From positions 59,650-123,649 of the forward strand of contig NZ_SNZV01000010.1 of NCBI RefSeq assembly GCF_004364125.1: DNA of 64,000 bases, read 5' to 3'. The stretch is from Sphingobacterium paludis. Its GTDB lineage: Bacteria > Bacteroidota > Bacteroidia > Sphingobacteriales > Sphingobacteriaceae. The position numbers were made by a program, and so were the translations under genes. Of this stretch, positions 26,879-37,008 are shown in pieces. The notes beneath the pieces are model-generated. The model searched no databases, was not told where the DNA came from, and was given only the letters and a program-made list of their open reading frames with translations. Within the stretch, counting starts at the first letter, position 1. Each line of letters begins with the position of its first letter.

Positions 26879-29116
26879 CTAATGTACAGTCCAAGATGGT
26901 GGATTAACGCCCATCAAGTGTTTGACAAAAAAATCACGGCGTTTCTTTTCGCCATATTCGCCACCCGAGGAGTGTCCCATTCCGGGCACAACGATCAGTT
27001 CGTGATCTTTATTTGCTTTGATCAATGCATTGGTCAATTGGTAGGTAGAAGCCGGATCAACATTATCGTCCAGCTCACCCACGATGAGCATCAATTTACC
27101 TTGTAGATTTCCGGCATGATCGATATTGGACGAAGCCGCATATTCCGGTCCTACCGGCCAGCCCATCCACTGCTCATTCCACCATATCTTATCCATGCGA
27201 TTGTCGTGGCATCCACAAGAAGAGACCGCAACTTTGTAAAATTCGGGGTGGAATAGAACGGCAGCTGTTGAGCTTTGTCCACCGGCAGATGTACCATAAA
27301 TACCGACGTTCGCTAAGTCCATATACGGATATTTTTTTGCGGCGTCCTTCATCCAGATAATACGATCCGCAAACCCGGCATCTTTAAGATCTTTCCAGCA
27401 TACATCGTGGAAAGCTTTAGAGCGATTTGACGTACCCATGCCGTCAATCTGCACGACAATAAAACCTAGCTCGGCAAGTTCTTGCATACCGCTTGGATTG
27501 GGAATAAATGTTTTAGGCACAAAGGAACTGTGCGGGCCAGCATAGATGTATTCGATCACAGGATATTTCTTACTCGCATCAAAATTGGTCGGTCGGATAA
27601 TGATGCCCCAGATATCGGTTTTTCCATCCCTGGCTTTCGACGTAAATACCTCTGGCGCCTTCCATCCCGACGCACGAAGCGCGGCATCATCTCCTGTCTC
27701 CAAGGCCATTACAACCTTACCTTGGCGATCTCGCAAAACTGCCGTCGGTACTTGATCGATGCGGGAGTAGACATCGACAAAATAACTATAGTCTTTATTG
27801 AACGTAGCGGTGTGGGTAGCATCCTCATGTGTTAACTCCTGCAAGTTGCTCCCATCAAAATTTATCCGATAGTACTGGATGAAGTAGGGATCTTGCTTTT
27901 TATTTTTTCCGCTGGCCTCAAAAATGATCTGCTTCTTCACGTCATCCACGTTAACGACGCGACGCACAACCCAATCCCCTTTCGTAATTTGGTTGATCAC
28001 TTCGCCAGTCTCCCCATTATAACGATATAAATGGTTCCAGCCATCGCGCTCTGATGCCCAGATCATTTCCTTTCCGTCTTGAATATCTTCGCGGAATCGC
28101 TTGCCGCTGTAATCTATAAAGGTTTTGTTTTGCTCATTGATTAGATAGCGGCTGCTTCCTTTGGTAGCGTCAAGCTCCAGTACGGCATATTGCTGATGTC
28201 CGCGTTTATTAAATTCAAAAGTAATCGCACGGCTGTCGTCGCGCCAATTAATCCGGCTAATAGAAAATTGGTTATCAATCAGTCTATGATCTGCCGGAAG
28301 AAGCTGATTGGTTTCCAAATTGTAAATCACGGGATTATATTGCGATATCGCATCGCCGGGCTTTGGATAATCCCGCGTCTGCAGTTTGGGTTGCAATTGA
28401 TCCGTCGGTGACGATTCCAGCAGTGTCAAGATACGCAGCTCGGCCTTTCTTACCTTGCTGGTTGCGATCTTCTTTCCATCGGGCGACCAGTGGATGTGTG
28501 CCGCGTAATAATCGCTAGGACTTCCATCAAACGTGAGTTGCCTTTCCGATTTTGGCTCGTCTTTTTTAGCCACATAGATGTTGCTATTTTTGATATAAGC
28601 AAGTAGCGAGCTATCTGGCGAAGCGATAGGTTCGCCCTTGCTATCGTCAAATCGTTGCCCCCAATATCCGCCGCGGCGGTCATTCTTTTCTTTTTCTTTC
28701 TTATCCAACTTATTGGTCGATCGGTTCCAACACCATACATAGCCATCGTAGGTAAATTCCAACAGATCGCGATCGATCAATTTGATATGATCGCTCAGCA
28801 AGGAAGCGCCATCAACCGGCTTATTGAGGGCTGCTTTCAGTGCGTCAGTCAATGCGTTAAGTTCAAAGAGCGTACTCTTCGAGGCTGCTTTCGGATCGAC
28901 CAGTACAAACTGCTTCCCTGCAGCTGTATTCTTTTCGTACCACAGGAGGTCGCCTTGCTCATTCCATTTGATTTGTGCAGGCACATGATAGACCTTATTT
29001 GTCATTTTACCACGGAGCTCTTTGGCCCGTTTAAAATCGTCGACGGTGCCTTGCGCAAAGCTATTCGCACTGGCAAGCACACAAAACATCAACAGATAAA
29101 AATATCGATTAAACAT
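26879..29116 (-). CDS. S9 family dipeptidyl-peptidase IV-like protease
   Basis: The preferred start is ATG 29116, where the signal peptide MFNRYFYLLMFCVLASANSF begins; an upstream in-frame start at 29158 lies inside the permease gene. The 745-residue protein has a DPPIV-type beta-propeller (about 60-480) and an alpha/beta-hydrolase domain with nucleophile Ser about 610 in GIYGTSAGGQ, Asp in VGELDDNVDP and His about 715 in VPGMGHSSGG. The family removes X-Pro or X-Ala dipeptides in the periplasm. Its start overlaps the permease stop by 8 bp. In a hydroxyproline operon it would release dipeptides from proline- and hydroxyproline-rich peptides. The nucleophile elbow is GTSAGG, not the usual GWSYGG. 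Confidence 0.85.
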   Translation of the reverse strand: MFNRYFYLLMFCVLASANSFAQGTVDDFKRAKELRGKMTNKVYHVPAQIKWNEQGDLLWYEKNTAAGKQFVLVDPKAASKSTLFELNALTDALKAALNKPVDGASLLSDHIKLIDRDLLEFTYDGYVWCWNRSTNKLDKKEKEKNDRRGGYWGQRFDDSKGEPIASPDSSLLAYIKNSNIYVAKKDEPKSERQLTFDGSPSDYYAAHIHWSPDGKKIATSKVRKAELRILTLLESSPTDQLQPKLQTRDYPKPGDAISQYNPVIYNLETNQLLPADHRLIDNQFSISRINWRDDSRAITFEFNKRGHQQYAVLELDATKGSSRYLINEQNKTFIDYSGKRFREDIQDGKEMIWASERDGWNHLYRYNGETGEVINQITKGDWVVRRVVNVDDVKKQIIFEASGKNKKQDPYFIQYYRINFDGSNLQELTHEDATHTATFNKDYSYFVDVYSRIDQVPTAVLRDRQGKVVMALETGDDAALRASGWKAPEVFTSKARDGKTDIWGIIIRPTNFDASKKYPVIEYIYAGPHSSFVPKTFIPNPSGMQELAELGFIVVQIDGMGTSNRSKAFHDVCWKDLKDAGFADRIIWMKDAAKKYPYMDLANVGIYGTSAGGQSSTAAVLFHPEFYKVAVSSCGCHDNRMDKIWWNEQWMGWPVGPEYAASSNIDHAGNLQGKLMLIVGELDDNVDPASTYQLTNALIKANKDHELIVVPGMGHSSGGEYGEKKRRDFFVKHLMGVNPPSWTVH

Positions 29117-30527
29117 GGTTGTTTCGTTTTTTATTAACAAGATAAAAAATAGGAACACCGGCCAACGCGATGAGGATTCCGGGCACCGTATAATTTGGCT
29201 TATAGATCAGCATCAGTACGATAAAGGTTGTACCCATCAGCATATACATAATCGGTAGCACGGGATAGCCAAAGGCTTTATAAGGCCTTGGCAAATGTGG
29301 CCGGGTGTAACGCAGACGAATAACACCGGCAACGGCCAAAACGTAGAACACCACAACAACGCAAGTTATCATATCCAAGAGATCGCCATATTTGCCGCTC
29401 AAGCACCATAGTGAGGCCACCAGGCATTGTAACCACAAGGCATATGCCGGTACTGCATTCTGATTTAATACGCCTACCTTTTTAAAGAACAAGCCATCCT
29501 GCGCCATCGAGTAATACACCCGCGCACCAGACAAGATAATACCATTGTTACAGCCAAATGTACTGATCATGATCATCACGGCAATAATCGTGATACCGAA
29601 AGGACCAAAAATTTCCTGTGCGGCACGCATCGCGACACGGTCTTTCGGGGCATTAACCATTTGATGTAGATCCAGCACGCCGGTATACATCAAATTGGTA
29701 AGGATGTAAATAATGGTGACGATTGTTGTGCCCAGCGCCAAGCTCAAGCCAATATTCCGCTGTGGATTTTTGATCTCTCCAGCTACAGAAGAAGAAGAAT
29801 GCCAAGAGTCACTACTAAACAGGGCGCCAACCAATGCCGCAGAGATCGCTCCAAAAGCACCGAACGTGCTGTAATCTTCAAATGTGCCATCTACATTAAG
29901 TTTTCTCAGACTCCAGATATCTGCAGACAGCCAATTGATATTCCAGACCTCATATTTTAAGGCCATGAAGCCGAACAGAATAAGCAATAATAAGCTTACA
30001 ATTTTCACCAGTGTCAGTGTCGTTTGCACGAGCTTTCCACTGTTTATTCCACGGGAGTTAATAAATGTCAGTAAAACGATGACGGCAATGGATAATACCT
30101 GTGCCGACGACACCCGATAGTCGCCCAATGCCAAGAGGTAAACGTCTTCATCCAGAAAAGGAAAAAGGTAGGCCGTGAACTTGGCAAACGCAACGCCCAC
30201 GGCGGCAATTGTAGCTGTCTGAATTACGGCGAAAAATGTCCAACCAAAAACGAAGCTGACCAACGGATTGTAGGCTTCGCGGAGATACACATACTGTCCG
30301 CCTGCCTTTGGAAACATCGCGCTCAACTCGCCGTATGTTAATGCCGCCGTCAGGGTCATGAAGCCACAGATTACCCAGATCAGAATCATCCAGCCCGCAG
30401 AACCCGTATTGCGAGCAATATCCGCGGAGACAATAAATATCCCCGATCCAATCATACTTCCCGCCACCAACATCGTGGCATCGAGCAAGCCCATGGATTT
30501 ATGAAATGATGGTTTCGTGCTTTCCAT
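29109..30527 (-). CDS. APC family amino acid permease
   Basis: The 472-residue membrane protein has about 12 hydrophobic helices and the APC superfamily N-terminal signature LLDATMLVAGSMIGSGIFIV, followed by AALTYGELSAMFPKAGGQYV. It resembles the LAT/serine-threonine exchanger-like branch. In this operon the likely cargo is hydroxyproline, proline or a related amino acid. It lies 5 bp after the DUF885 gene and overlaps the peptidase gene downstream. The substrate is inferred from neighbours only. Confidence 0.9.
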   Translation of the reverse strand: MESTKPSFHKSMGLLDATMLVAGSMIGSGIFIVSADIARNTGSAGWMILIWVICGFMTLTAALTYGELSAMFPKAGGQYVYLREAYNPLVSFVFGWTFFAVIQTATIAAVGVAFAKFTAYLFPFLDEDVYLLALGDYRVSSAQVLSIAVIVLLTFINSRGINSGKLVQTTLTLVKIVSLLLLILFGFMALKYEVWNINWLSADIWSLRKLNVDGTFEDYSTFGAFGAISAALVGALFSSDSWHSSSSVAGEIKNPQRNIGLSLALGTTIVTIIYILTNLMYTGVLDLHQMVNAPKDRVAMRAAQEIFGPFGITIIAVMIMISTFGCNNGIILSGARVYYSMAQDGLFFKKVGVLNQNAVPAYALWLQCLVASLWCLSGKYGDLLDMITCVVVVFYVLAVAGVIRLRYTRPHLPRPYKAFGYPVLPIMYMLMGTTFIVLMLIYKPNYTVPGILIALAGVPIFYLVNKKRNNHV

Positions 30528-30532
30528 GGAGC

Positions 30533-32299
30533 TTACTTAAAGTTGTAAAATTTCCACGACGTCTCATGATCGGGCGACAGCTTTTGGTCTGTCATGATCG
30601 CACGTAACATCTCCATCGGCAGATAGTTTTCCTTGATCACGCGGTCATGAAATGCTTTATATGACATCTCGCCTGTATCCACCAGTTCGTTTTTGATGCT
30701 CATCAGCTGCAGTCCGCCCACCAGATAGGCCAACTGATAAAGCGGGCTATAGCGTCCTTCGAACGAGCGTTTTACCTCACCGTGCGCATTTGCCGTTTCA
30801 AAGCCTACCTTATCAACCAGGTAATTTATACATTGCTGTGGCGTCCATTCACCTAAATGGAATTTAATACTGAAGGTGATACGGGCACAACGGTGCATGC
30901 GCCAGAAAAGCATGCCGATACGTTCTTCGGGGGTATGCGCAAAGTCTTTGCTGTACAATAGTAATTCCCAGTAAAGTGTCCAGCCTTCCGTCCAAAATGG
31001 TGTATTGAATGCACGCTCGCGGTAAGGCTTATGCCTTCTGTTCATAAAATATTGCAAATGATGGCCAGGGTTGAGTTCATGCTGTACCGTGCCGCGCGAA
31101 AAGAAAGGGTTGTTACCGCGCATGCTCATCAGCTTTTGGTCCTGCGTCATCCCATCAGTAGGATATGAAATACTGATTTCACGACCGCCCGTAAAAAAGG
31201 GGTTAACCAATTGGCGTTCCGGCGTCATCATGATCATGCCCCATGTTTCATCGGCCAATGCCGGAATATCCATCAATTCATTTTTCTTAATAAATTCTTG
31301 CGCATCATTATACAGCTTTAAGATCAGCTCAGGCTGATGACCCGCGGGCACGTAAGATTGCTTCACTTTCTCCTGTGCTGCTTTCCAATCATTGCCAAAG
31401 CCCATTTCTCGGGAAGCCTTCAACAACTCGGCTTCGCACCAAGCAAACTCTTGATCGGCCAATTTTAGCAGTTCATCAGCCGTATAGTTTACCATTTCAT
31501 CTTTCAATTGCTTATTCAGTTCTTGGCGTCCGATCGGTGTTCCGCCAATCCTACTGCCGTCGTCAAACACCTTCCAGTCACTCTTGGATGCCACGGTCTT
31601 CTCGTAGGCATCGAGCTTTTCGACAAGCTGCTTGTAGGGCGCCGGCCCCCACCAGGTAAACATCGGATCGTAGCCGTTGTAAAAGTCGTATGAACTTGCT
31701 AAGCGCAACTTCAACGAGGTCACCATATTGTTGAGAAAGTCAACATCGGAAGAGGGCAACGATTGGAGTGATTCGAGCTGTGCAGTCGCTTTCTCTACCT
31801 TACCTGCCGCATCATAAAGGCTTTTTGAAACAGCCTCTCCGTCGATAGCGGTACCTCGTCGGCGTAACTTTTCAAAAGCATAAATATCTTGGGCAAACGG
31901 GAGGTGTTTTTCAAGCCGCCGATACGTTTCTTTTTTTTCTGTCAGTTGTTCAATATCCTGTTTTACTTTTCGCTTCAAGAGCACAAAGTCAACTTGTCCA
32001 TTGGTTTCCAAGGAGCTATAGGGAAAAGCTTTTAGTTTATCCAAGTAGGATTGATCCAGCTGCAGCAGCCTATCTACTTGTTCTGGCGATTCTGCTGCAG
32101 GTTGATTACCCCAACCTTTCGGCATCGGGCCATAAAAATAGTTTATTGCCTGTACATCATGACCGTATTGAACAACGAGTGGCTCTATGGGGGTGGTGTG
32201 CGCGTATAAATCGGTAGATTGGGCCATCGTTATATTGTTGGAGAAAAGTAGCGAAAGACAGAGTATAGACTTTTTGGTTAATGCTTCTAAGGATATCAT
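30533..32299 (-). CDS. DUF885 family exported metallopeptidase-like protein
   Basis: The 588-residue protein has a signal peptide (SLLFSNNITMAQ). It matches DUF885, a mostly uncharacterised family with metallopeptidase-like motifs: HELNPGHH at 407-414 and the downstream Glu438 in FWTEGW, which together look like a zinc site. The C-terminal half is helical. It is within the hydroxyproline operon, 26 bp after the FAD dehydrogenase gene and 5 bp before the permease. A role in cutting peptides before uptake fits the context. A catalytic function has not been shown for most members. Confidence 0.85.
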   Translation of the reverse strand: MISLEALTKKSILCLSLLFSNNITMAQSTDLYAHTTPIEPLVVQYGHDVQAINYFYGPMPKGWGNQPAAESPEQVDRLLQLDQSYLDKLKAFPYSSLETNGQVDFVLLKRKVKQDIEQLTEKKETYRRLEKHLPFAQDIYAFEKLRRRGTAIDGEAVSKSLYDAAGKVEKATAQLESLQSLPSSDVDFLNNMVTSLKLRLASSYDFYNGYDPMFTWWGPAPYKQLVEKLDAYEKTVASKSDWKVFDDGSRIGGTPIGRQELNKQLKDEMVNYTADELLKLADQEFAWCEAELLKASREMGFGNDWKAAQEKVKQSYVPAGHQPELILKLYNDAQEFIKKNELMDIPALADETWGMIMMTPERQLVNPFFTGGREISISYPTDGMTQDQKLMSMRGNNPFFSRGTVQHELNPGHHLQYFMNRRHKPYRERAFNTPFWTEGWTLYWELLLYSKDFAHTPEERIGMLFWRMHRCARITFSIKFHLGEWTPQQCINYLVDKVGFETANAHGEVKRSFEGRYSPLYQLAYLVGGLQLMSIKNELVDTGEMSYKAFHDRVIKENYLPMEMLRAIMTDQKLSPDHETSWKFYNFK

Positions 32300-32325
32300 A
32301 ATCGTTCAGGGTGTTATGTTTATTT

Positions 32326-33585
32326 TCAATCAAATCGATCTGGGTTAAACGCGCTGATATCGGTTGCTGTTTTGCGTTCAGAAAGGATATCAGCTACGGC
32401 TTTCCCAAAGGCAGGGCCTAAGCTCAGTCCCATCATGCCGCCGCCGGCTGCTAGCGTTACATTGGATAGCTTGGCCGTACGACCCAGATAGGGCAATCCA
32501 TCCGGTGGACATGGACGATAACCGAACCAAATCTTATTTTCCGGATAGGGAACTTCCAACGTTGGAAAATACTTCGGTATAGCCTCCACAATACCTTTCA
32601 CGCGATTGCTATTAATCTTGTCATCGGCAGAGCCCAGCTCCATGGTACCGCTGAAACGAATCTGCCCATTCATGGGCGTCACGGCGACACGTGCTTCCAG
32701 CAAAAGGGCTGCGTGCTTCAATGTTTTATCTTGCTGCGGGCTATACATAAACGAATAGCCTTTACCGGGCATCAGCGGTGTTTTTAGGCTTAATTTCGAT
32801 GTCAACTGTGGCAGGTATGCCCCTGCCGTGACGACGATCTCGTCGGCGCTGAAGCTGCCTTTATTGGTTACCACTTCTTTCACCTTACGGGAAGAGGTCG
32901 TGAAGTGCGTGACAACTGTTTGCTCATGGAATTCCACACCGTGCTCCGTCAAATATGCAATGAGTTGGCTCATCAGTTTAGGAGGGTATAGCTTGCCATC
33001 GCATTTGTAAAAAGCCGCGCCCAATACATCCAGTTTTAACGCGGGCTCTAAGGCCTGTACGCCGTCGGCATCCAGCACATCAACGTCGAGGTTCAGGTCT
33101 TGCGCTCGCTTGGCCAACTCGATCTCTTCATGTTGTACTTCCTTACTTTTATACAACATCATGATACCCGATTGCTCTAATTCAAAATCAAACGTCGGTT
33201 GCGCCGACCAGGCATCGTACAAGGTGCTGCTGTAAAGATTCAGGTCACGAATAGCCTCGGCGTGCCGGTCTACGTGTTGCTTGTTGGCATGCTTCAAAAA
33301 TTTAAGCCCCCAATTGACCAAGTTCCAACTGAGGTTGGGCCGCACATAAAAAGGACTTTTGCTATGAAACATCCATTTTATTCCCTGCGCAACAATACCC
33401 TGAGCCGCCATGGGCGTAAAATGGCTCGGAACAATCATGCCCGCGTTGCCATATGAACAGTTATCTGCTAACGTATTTTTCTCTAAAATGATGACCTTCC
33501 ATCCTTCTTGCACTAAATAAAAAGCTGAAGATAGACCTGCTATCCCAGCACCAATAACCACTACCGTTCCTTTATTTGTTTCCAC
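32326..33585 (-). CDS. FAD-dependent D-amino acid (cis-4-hydroxy-D-proline) dehydrogenase
   Basis: The 419-residue protein is a DadA/D-amino acid oxidoreductase family member. It has the N-terminal dinucleotide fold VVVIGAGIAGLSSAFYLVQE with the following acidic residue in VIILEKN, and the C-terminal FAD segment RPCPPDGLPYLGRT and AAGGGMMGLSLGPAFGKAVA. Placed beside a 4-hydroxyproline epimerase, it should oxidise cis-4-hydroxy-D-proline to 1-pyrroline-4-hydroxy-2-carboxylate (the HypO/LhpB step). It follows the epimerase by 27 bp. A general D-amino acid dehydrogenase is the alternative. Confidence 0.85.
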   Translation of the reverse strand: METNKGTVVVIGAGIAGLSSAFYLVQEGWKVIILEKNTLADNCSYGNAGMIVPSHFTPMAAQGIVAQGIKWMFHSKSPFYVRPNLSWNLVNWGLKFLKHANKQHVDRHAEAIRDLNLYSSTLYDAWSAQPTFDFELEQSGIMMLYKSKEVQHEEIELAKRAQDLNLDVDVLDADGVQALEPALKLDVLGAAFYKCDGKLYPPKLMSQLIAYLTEHGVEFHEQTVVTHFTTSSRKVKEVVTNKGSFSADEIVVTAGAYLPQLTSKLSLKTPLMPGKGYSFMYSPQQDKTLKHAALLLEARVAVTPMNGQIRFSGTMELGSADDKINSNRVKGIVEAIPKYFPTLEVPYPENKIWFGYRPCPPDGLPYLGRTAKLSNVTLAAGGGMMGLSLGPAFGKAVADILSERKTATDISAFNPDRFD

Positions 33586-33612
33586 TTGACGCTATTATCG
33601 AATTATCTACAT

Positions 33613-34611
33613 TTACATTACTTGAAATCCTTCTTTATACGGGTCATCATCATCAATAATGATCGTATTATATCCTATGATACGTGCCCAGCCTTCCACC
33701 GAAGGAATAATGGCAGGCTTTCCTGCTACGGTTACCGTTTCTTCGATTTTACCGATAAATTGAGAACCTATATAACTTTCGTGCACAAATTCCTGTCCTT
33801 GCTGCAACTTGCCTTTGGCATACCATTGTGCCATGCGCGCGGAGGTGCCTGTGCCACACGGCGATCGATCGAGCGCATTTTCACCAACCAATACCGCGTT
33901 ACGGCCAGAAGAATTTTCCTTGGTTGGAGCTCCCGTCCATTGGATATGGCTCAATCCATGGATATTGGGATCTTCTGGATGCACGAATTCATATTTTTCA
34001 TTTAATAAACCGCGAATGATCTTGCCATAGTGAATAAGCTGGCTAGCAGAAAAACTACGGATATCGTCAAAATTTGTCTGCGGATCAATAATGCCGTAAA
34101 AATTTCCACCATAAGCGACATCAACGTGGATTTCACCCAGATCAGGACAATCGACAAGCAGACCTTCGCTATGCAGAAACGAAGGTACATTTGTCAGTTT
34201 CACCGTCTCTACTTTCTGGCCTACCTGCTTATAGTCTATCAACACAAGGCCAGCAGGCGTTTCTAGGCGTAATTTTCCGGGGATCTTCGGTATGATAATC
34301 CCCTCTTCAATAGCAATGGTGACCGTACCAATGGTGCCGTGCCCGCACATCGGTAAGCATCCGCTTGTTTCGATGTACAGCACAGCACTATCGTTCTGCG
34401 GATCAACAGGCGGGTAAAGCATGCTTCCGCTCATCATATCGTGCCCTCGGGGTTCAAACATGAGCCCTTTACGGATCCAGTCATAGTCTTCTATAAAATG
34501 GAGTCGTTTTTCCATCATGGAATTTCCGTAAAGTAGAGGAGCACCACCTGTAACGAGACGCACAGGGCAGCCACAGGTGTGTGCATCTATACAAAAAAAT
34601 GTTTTCTTCAT
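33613..34611 (-). CDS. 4-hydroxyproline 2-epimerase (proline racemase family)
   Basis: The 332-residue protein belongs to the proline racemase family. Both catalytic cysteines are present: Cys89 in LPMCGHGTIGTV and Cys252 in DRSPCGTGTSARMA. A Cys/Cys pair supports the 4-hydroxyproline 2-epimerase or proline racemase type, not the trans-3-hydroxyproline dehydratase type, where one Cys is replaced. It interconverts trans-4-hydroxy-L-proline and cis-4-hydroxy-D-proline, the first step of the pathway completed by its neighbours (the HypRE/LhpA role). It lies 10 bp after the aldehyde dehydrogenase gene. Confidence 0.9.
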   Translation of the reverse strand: MKKTFFCIDAHTCGCPVRLVTGGAPLLYGNSMMEKRLHFIEDYDWIRKGLMFEPRGHDMMSGSMLYPPVDPQNDSAVLYIETSGCLPMCGHGTIGTVTIAIEEGIIIPKIPGKLRLETPAGLVLIDYKQVGQKVETVKLTNVPSFLHSEGLLVDCPDLGEIHVDVAYGGNFYGIIDPQTNFDDIRSFSASQLIHYGKIIRGLLNEKYEFVHPEDPNIHGLSHIQWTGAPTKENSSGRNAVLVGENALDRSPCGTGTSARMAQWYAKGKLQQGQEFVHESYIGSQFIGKIEETVTVAGKPAIIPSVEGWARIIGYNTIIIDDDDPYKEGFQVM

Positions 34612-34621
34612 TTAATCAGCC

Positions 34622-36085
34622 CTATCCTAACACTCTTTTATTGTCAATTATCCGTTCTATTTGCAGCGGGTTTTCGTCTTGAAGCTCGGCTGGCAAAAAT
34701 TCGTTCGGCCAGTTTTGGAAACTCAACGGACGTAAAAAACGCTTCACGGCATCCGGCCCTACCGAGGTAAAACGGCTATCCGTTGTGGATGGATATGGGC
34801 CGCCATGCTGCATTGCATACACCACCTCTACACCCGTAGGCATACCATTAAAAAGCAAACGTCCACATTTTTCTTGTGCAATTTCGAACAGAGCTAAGTG
34901 CTGTTGGACGTCGGCCGCAGTGGCTGCAAAGGTAATGGTTAGCTGTCCGGCCAAGCCTTCCATAACGTCCTGCATCTCCGTCGCATCGGCACATTCGATC
35001 ACTAATCCTGCCGGACCAAAAACCTCTTCTGCCAATTCGTGGTTTTTCAAGAATACTGCTCCATCGGTACAGAAGACTGCTGCTCCTGCCGCTTCCTTTT
35101 CGCTTTCCATCCGCTCGCCTACAAGACTAACCGAAGGCTGATTGGCGAGCTTTGTTTTACTCGTGTTATAGGCGCTGGCGATACCGCTGTGTAGCATCGT
35201 TGCTTCAGATACTTGCCGTACTTCTTGTTGCAGTAGGGTCTTCAATTGATCCAACACCGGTCCTTGCAACGCGACAAGCAATCCAGGGTTGGTACAAAAC
35301 TGCCCTACACCCAAGGTCAATGATGCCATATACTGTTTAGCAAATGTGGCGACGTTCTTTTCTAAATACTCAGGCAATACAAAAACGGGATTTACACTGC
35401 CCATTTCCGAAAAAACAGGAATCGGCTCCTCACGCTTTGCGCCCAAATCAAAGAGAGCTTTTCCGCCACGGAATGATCCGGTGAACGCAACCGCCTTAAC
35501 GGCAGGATGCAGCACTAAGGATTCACCTACGGCATTTCCTTCGCCATGCACATAACCAAATACAGAAGCCGGTGCACCAAACTTAGCCAATGCACGCGAG
35601 ATGGCGTCAGCCATCAATTGAGAGGTTTTCGGATGTCCCGGGTGTTCTTTCACTATTACTGGGCATCCGGCACCGATAGCACTTGCCGTATCACCGCCGG
35701 CCGTTGAAAAAGCGAAAGGGAAATTGCTTGCGCCAAAAACGGCGACCGGCCCTATCCCTTTATTATATTTTCTGATATCTGCTTTGGCTGCGCCATCGCT
35801 TTTGTCGATTCGAGCTTCGGCATAAATACCGGTCTTTACCGCATTCGCATACGAACGCCATTGATGGATCGTCCTTCCTTTCTCGCCTTGCAACCGCGCT
35901 AATGGCAAGGCGGATTCGGCATGGGCCGTTTGGATGAGCTCGTCATCCAGCGCTTCAATTTCATCGGCAATAGCGTGCATTAGTACGGCACGCTCTGCCA
36001 ACGAAATTCGTTGCAAATACTGGTATCCAATTAGTGAATCTTGAATGATAGCTTGGATTTTTTCATTGGACATTTCAATACGCAT
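34622..36085 (-). CDS. 2-oxoglutarate semialdehyde dehydrogenase (ALDH family)
   Basis: The 487-residue ALDH has the nucleophile Cys264 in GVGQFCTNPGLL, a motif shared by 2,5-dioxovalerate (2-oxoglutarate semialdehyde) dehydrogenases, with VFGASNFPFAFSTAGGDTAS for cofactor binding and EEVFGPAGLV near the C-terminus. It should oxidise 2-oxoglutarate semialdehyde to 2-oxoglutarate, the last step of hydroxyproline breakdown. It starts 4 bp after the stop of the deaminase gene; the Met at residue 5 is an alternative start. Confidence 0.9.
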   Translation of the reverse strand: MRIEMSNEKIQAIIQDSLIGYQYLQRISLAERAVLMHAIADEIEALDDELIQTAHAESALPLARLQGEKGRTIHQWRSYANAVKTGIYAEARIDKSDGAAKADIRKYNKGIGPVAVFGASNFPFAFSTAGGDTASAIGAGCPVIVKEHPGHPKTSQLMADAISRALAKFGAPASVFGYVHGEGNAVGESLVLHPAVKAVAFTGSFRGGKALFDLGAKREEPIPVFSEMGSVNPVFVLPEYLEKNVATFAKQYMASLTLGVGQFCTNPGLLVALQGPVLDQLKTLLQQEVRQVSEATMLHSGIASAYNTSKTKLANQPSVSLVGERMESEKEAAGAAVFCTDGAVFLKNHELAEEVFGPAGLVIECADATEMQDVMEGLAGQLTITFAATAADVQQHLALFEIAQEKCGRLLFNGMPTGVEVVYAMQHGGPYPSTTDSRFTSVGPDAVKRFLRPLSFQNWPNEFLPAELQDENPLQIERIIDNKRVLG

Positions 36086-36089
36086 AAAA

Positions 36090-36989
36090 TTAAAGTTGAG
36101 GTCTAGATGCTAATGCATCATCTATTATTTTCGTTATTCTTTCTTTCTCTTCACCAATAAGCGCTAAACGTGGAGCACGTGTATGTTCCGTACACAGATC
36201 TACTTTGCTTGCTGCTAACTTAATGTATTGTACCAGTTTAGGATGGATATCCAATTCTAAAAGTGGCATGAACCATCGGTAAATTTTCAGGGCTTTTTCA
36301 ATTTGTCCCTGCTTAACCAGATCGTAGATTGCATACGTTTCTTTCGGGAAGGCATCAACCAGTCCACCCACGACGCCATCTGCGCCTAAGGCCACCGATT
36401 CTAGGAAGATGGTATCTACACCACCTAATATTTTAAGGCGATCGCCGAAGCGATTGCGTAATCTCGTGATATTGGTAAGGTCGCGAGTGGATTCTTTTAC
36501 CGCCTGGATAGTCGGCTCTTGCAACAATTCTTCAAACATATCCAACGTTACATTGGTCGAATAGTCAACGGGATTGTTATAAATTAATATGGGGAGCTGC
36601 GTGCTCTGCGCTATGGTTCGGAAATAAGCTACAACCTCGCGATCATCCGCTTTATAGCGCATCGGCGGAAGTACCATTAAGCCGTTAGCTCCTAATTCTT
36701 CAGCTTTTTGTGCAAACGCTACAGCTGCCTTCGTTGTATTTTCGGTAAGATTAAGGAGAACAGGTACGCGTCCATTTACTACGTTCAGGGTGTACGTTAA
36801 TAGTTCAAATTTTTCTTCTGTAGTCAAGGTGCTTGCCTCTCCCAGAGATCCTGCCAATATCAGTCCTTCAATACCTGCGGCAATTTGCGCTTCAATGTTA
36901 ACAGCAAGCATGTCAAAGTTTAACTCACCATTTTCATGAAACGGTGTTAACATCGCCGGAAAAATTCCACTCCAATTTAAATTAGCCAT
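36090..36989 (-). CDS. DHDPS family lyase, probable pyrroline-4-hydroxy-2-carboxylate deaminase
   Basis: The 299-residue protein is a DapA-family TIM barrel with Schiff-base Lys165 in IQAVKESTRD, Tyr137 in PILIYNNPVDY, and the phosphate-like loop LAGSLGEASTLTTEEK. In a locus with a hydroxyproline epimerase, FAD dehydrogenase and 2-oxoglutarate semialdehyde dehydrogenase, the expected reaction is deamination and dehydration of 1-pyrroline-4-hydroxy-2-carboxylate to 2-oxoglutarate semialdehyde (the HypD/LhpC role). It is the first gene of the operon and has a -7 box 20 bp upstream. Dihydrodipicolinate synthase is unlikely in this context. Confidence 0.88.
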   Translation of the reverse strand: MANLNWSGIFPAMLTPFHENGELNFDMLAVNIEAQIAAGIEGLILAGSLGEASTLTTEEKFELLTYTLNVVNGRVPVLLNLTENTTKAAVAFAQKAEELGANGLMVLPPMRYKADDREVVAYFRTIAQSTQLPILIYNNPVDYSTNVTLDMFEELLQEPTIQAVKESTRDLTNITRLRNRFGDRLKILGGVDTIFLESVALGADGVVGGLVDAFPKETYAIYDLVKQGQIEKALKIYRWFMPLLELDIHPKLVQYIKLAASKVDLCTEHTRAPRLALIGEEKERITKIIDDALASRPQL

Positions 36990-37008
36990 AAATAATAATT
37001 GTTTTTTT

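Noticed and set aside
36090..36989. Dihydrodipicolinate synthase (lysine biosynthesis)
   Set aside because: The operon context is hydroxyproline catabolism, and the family includes the required deaminase.
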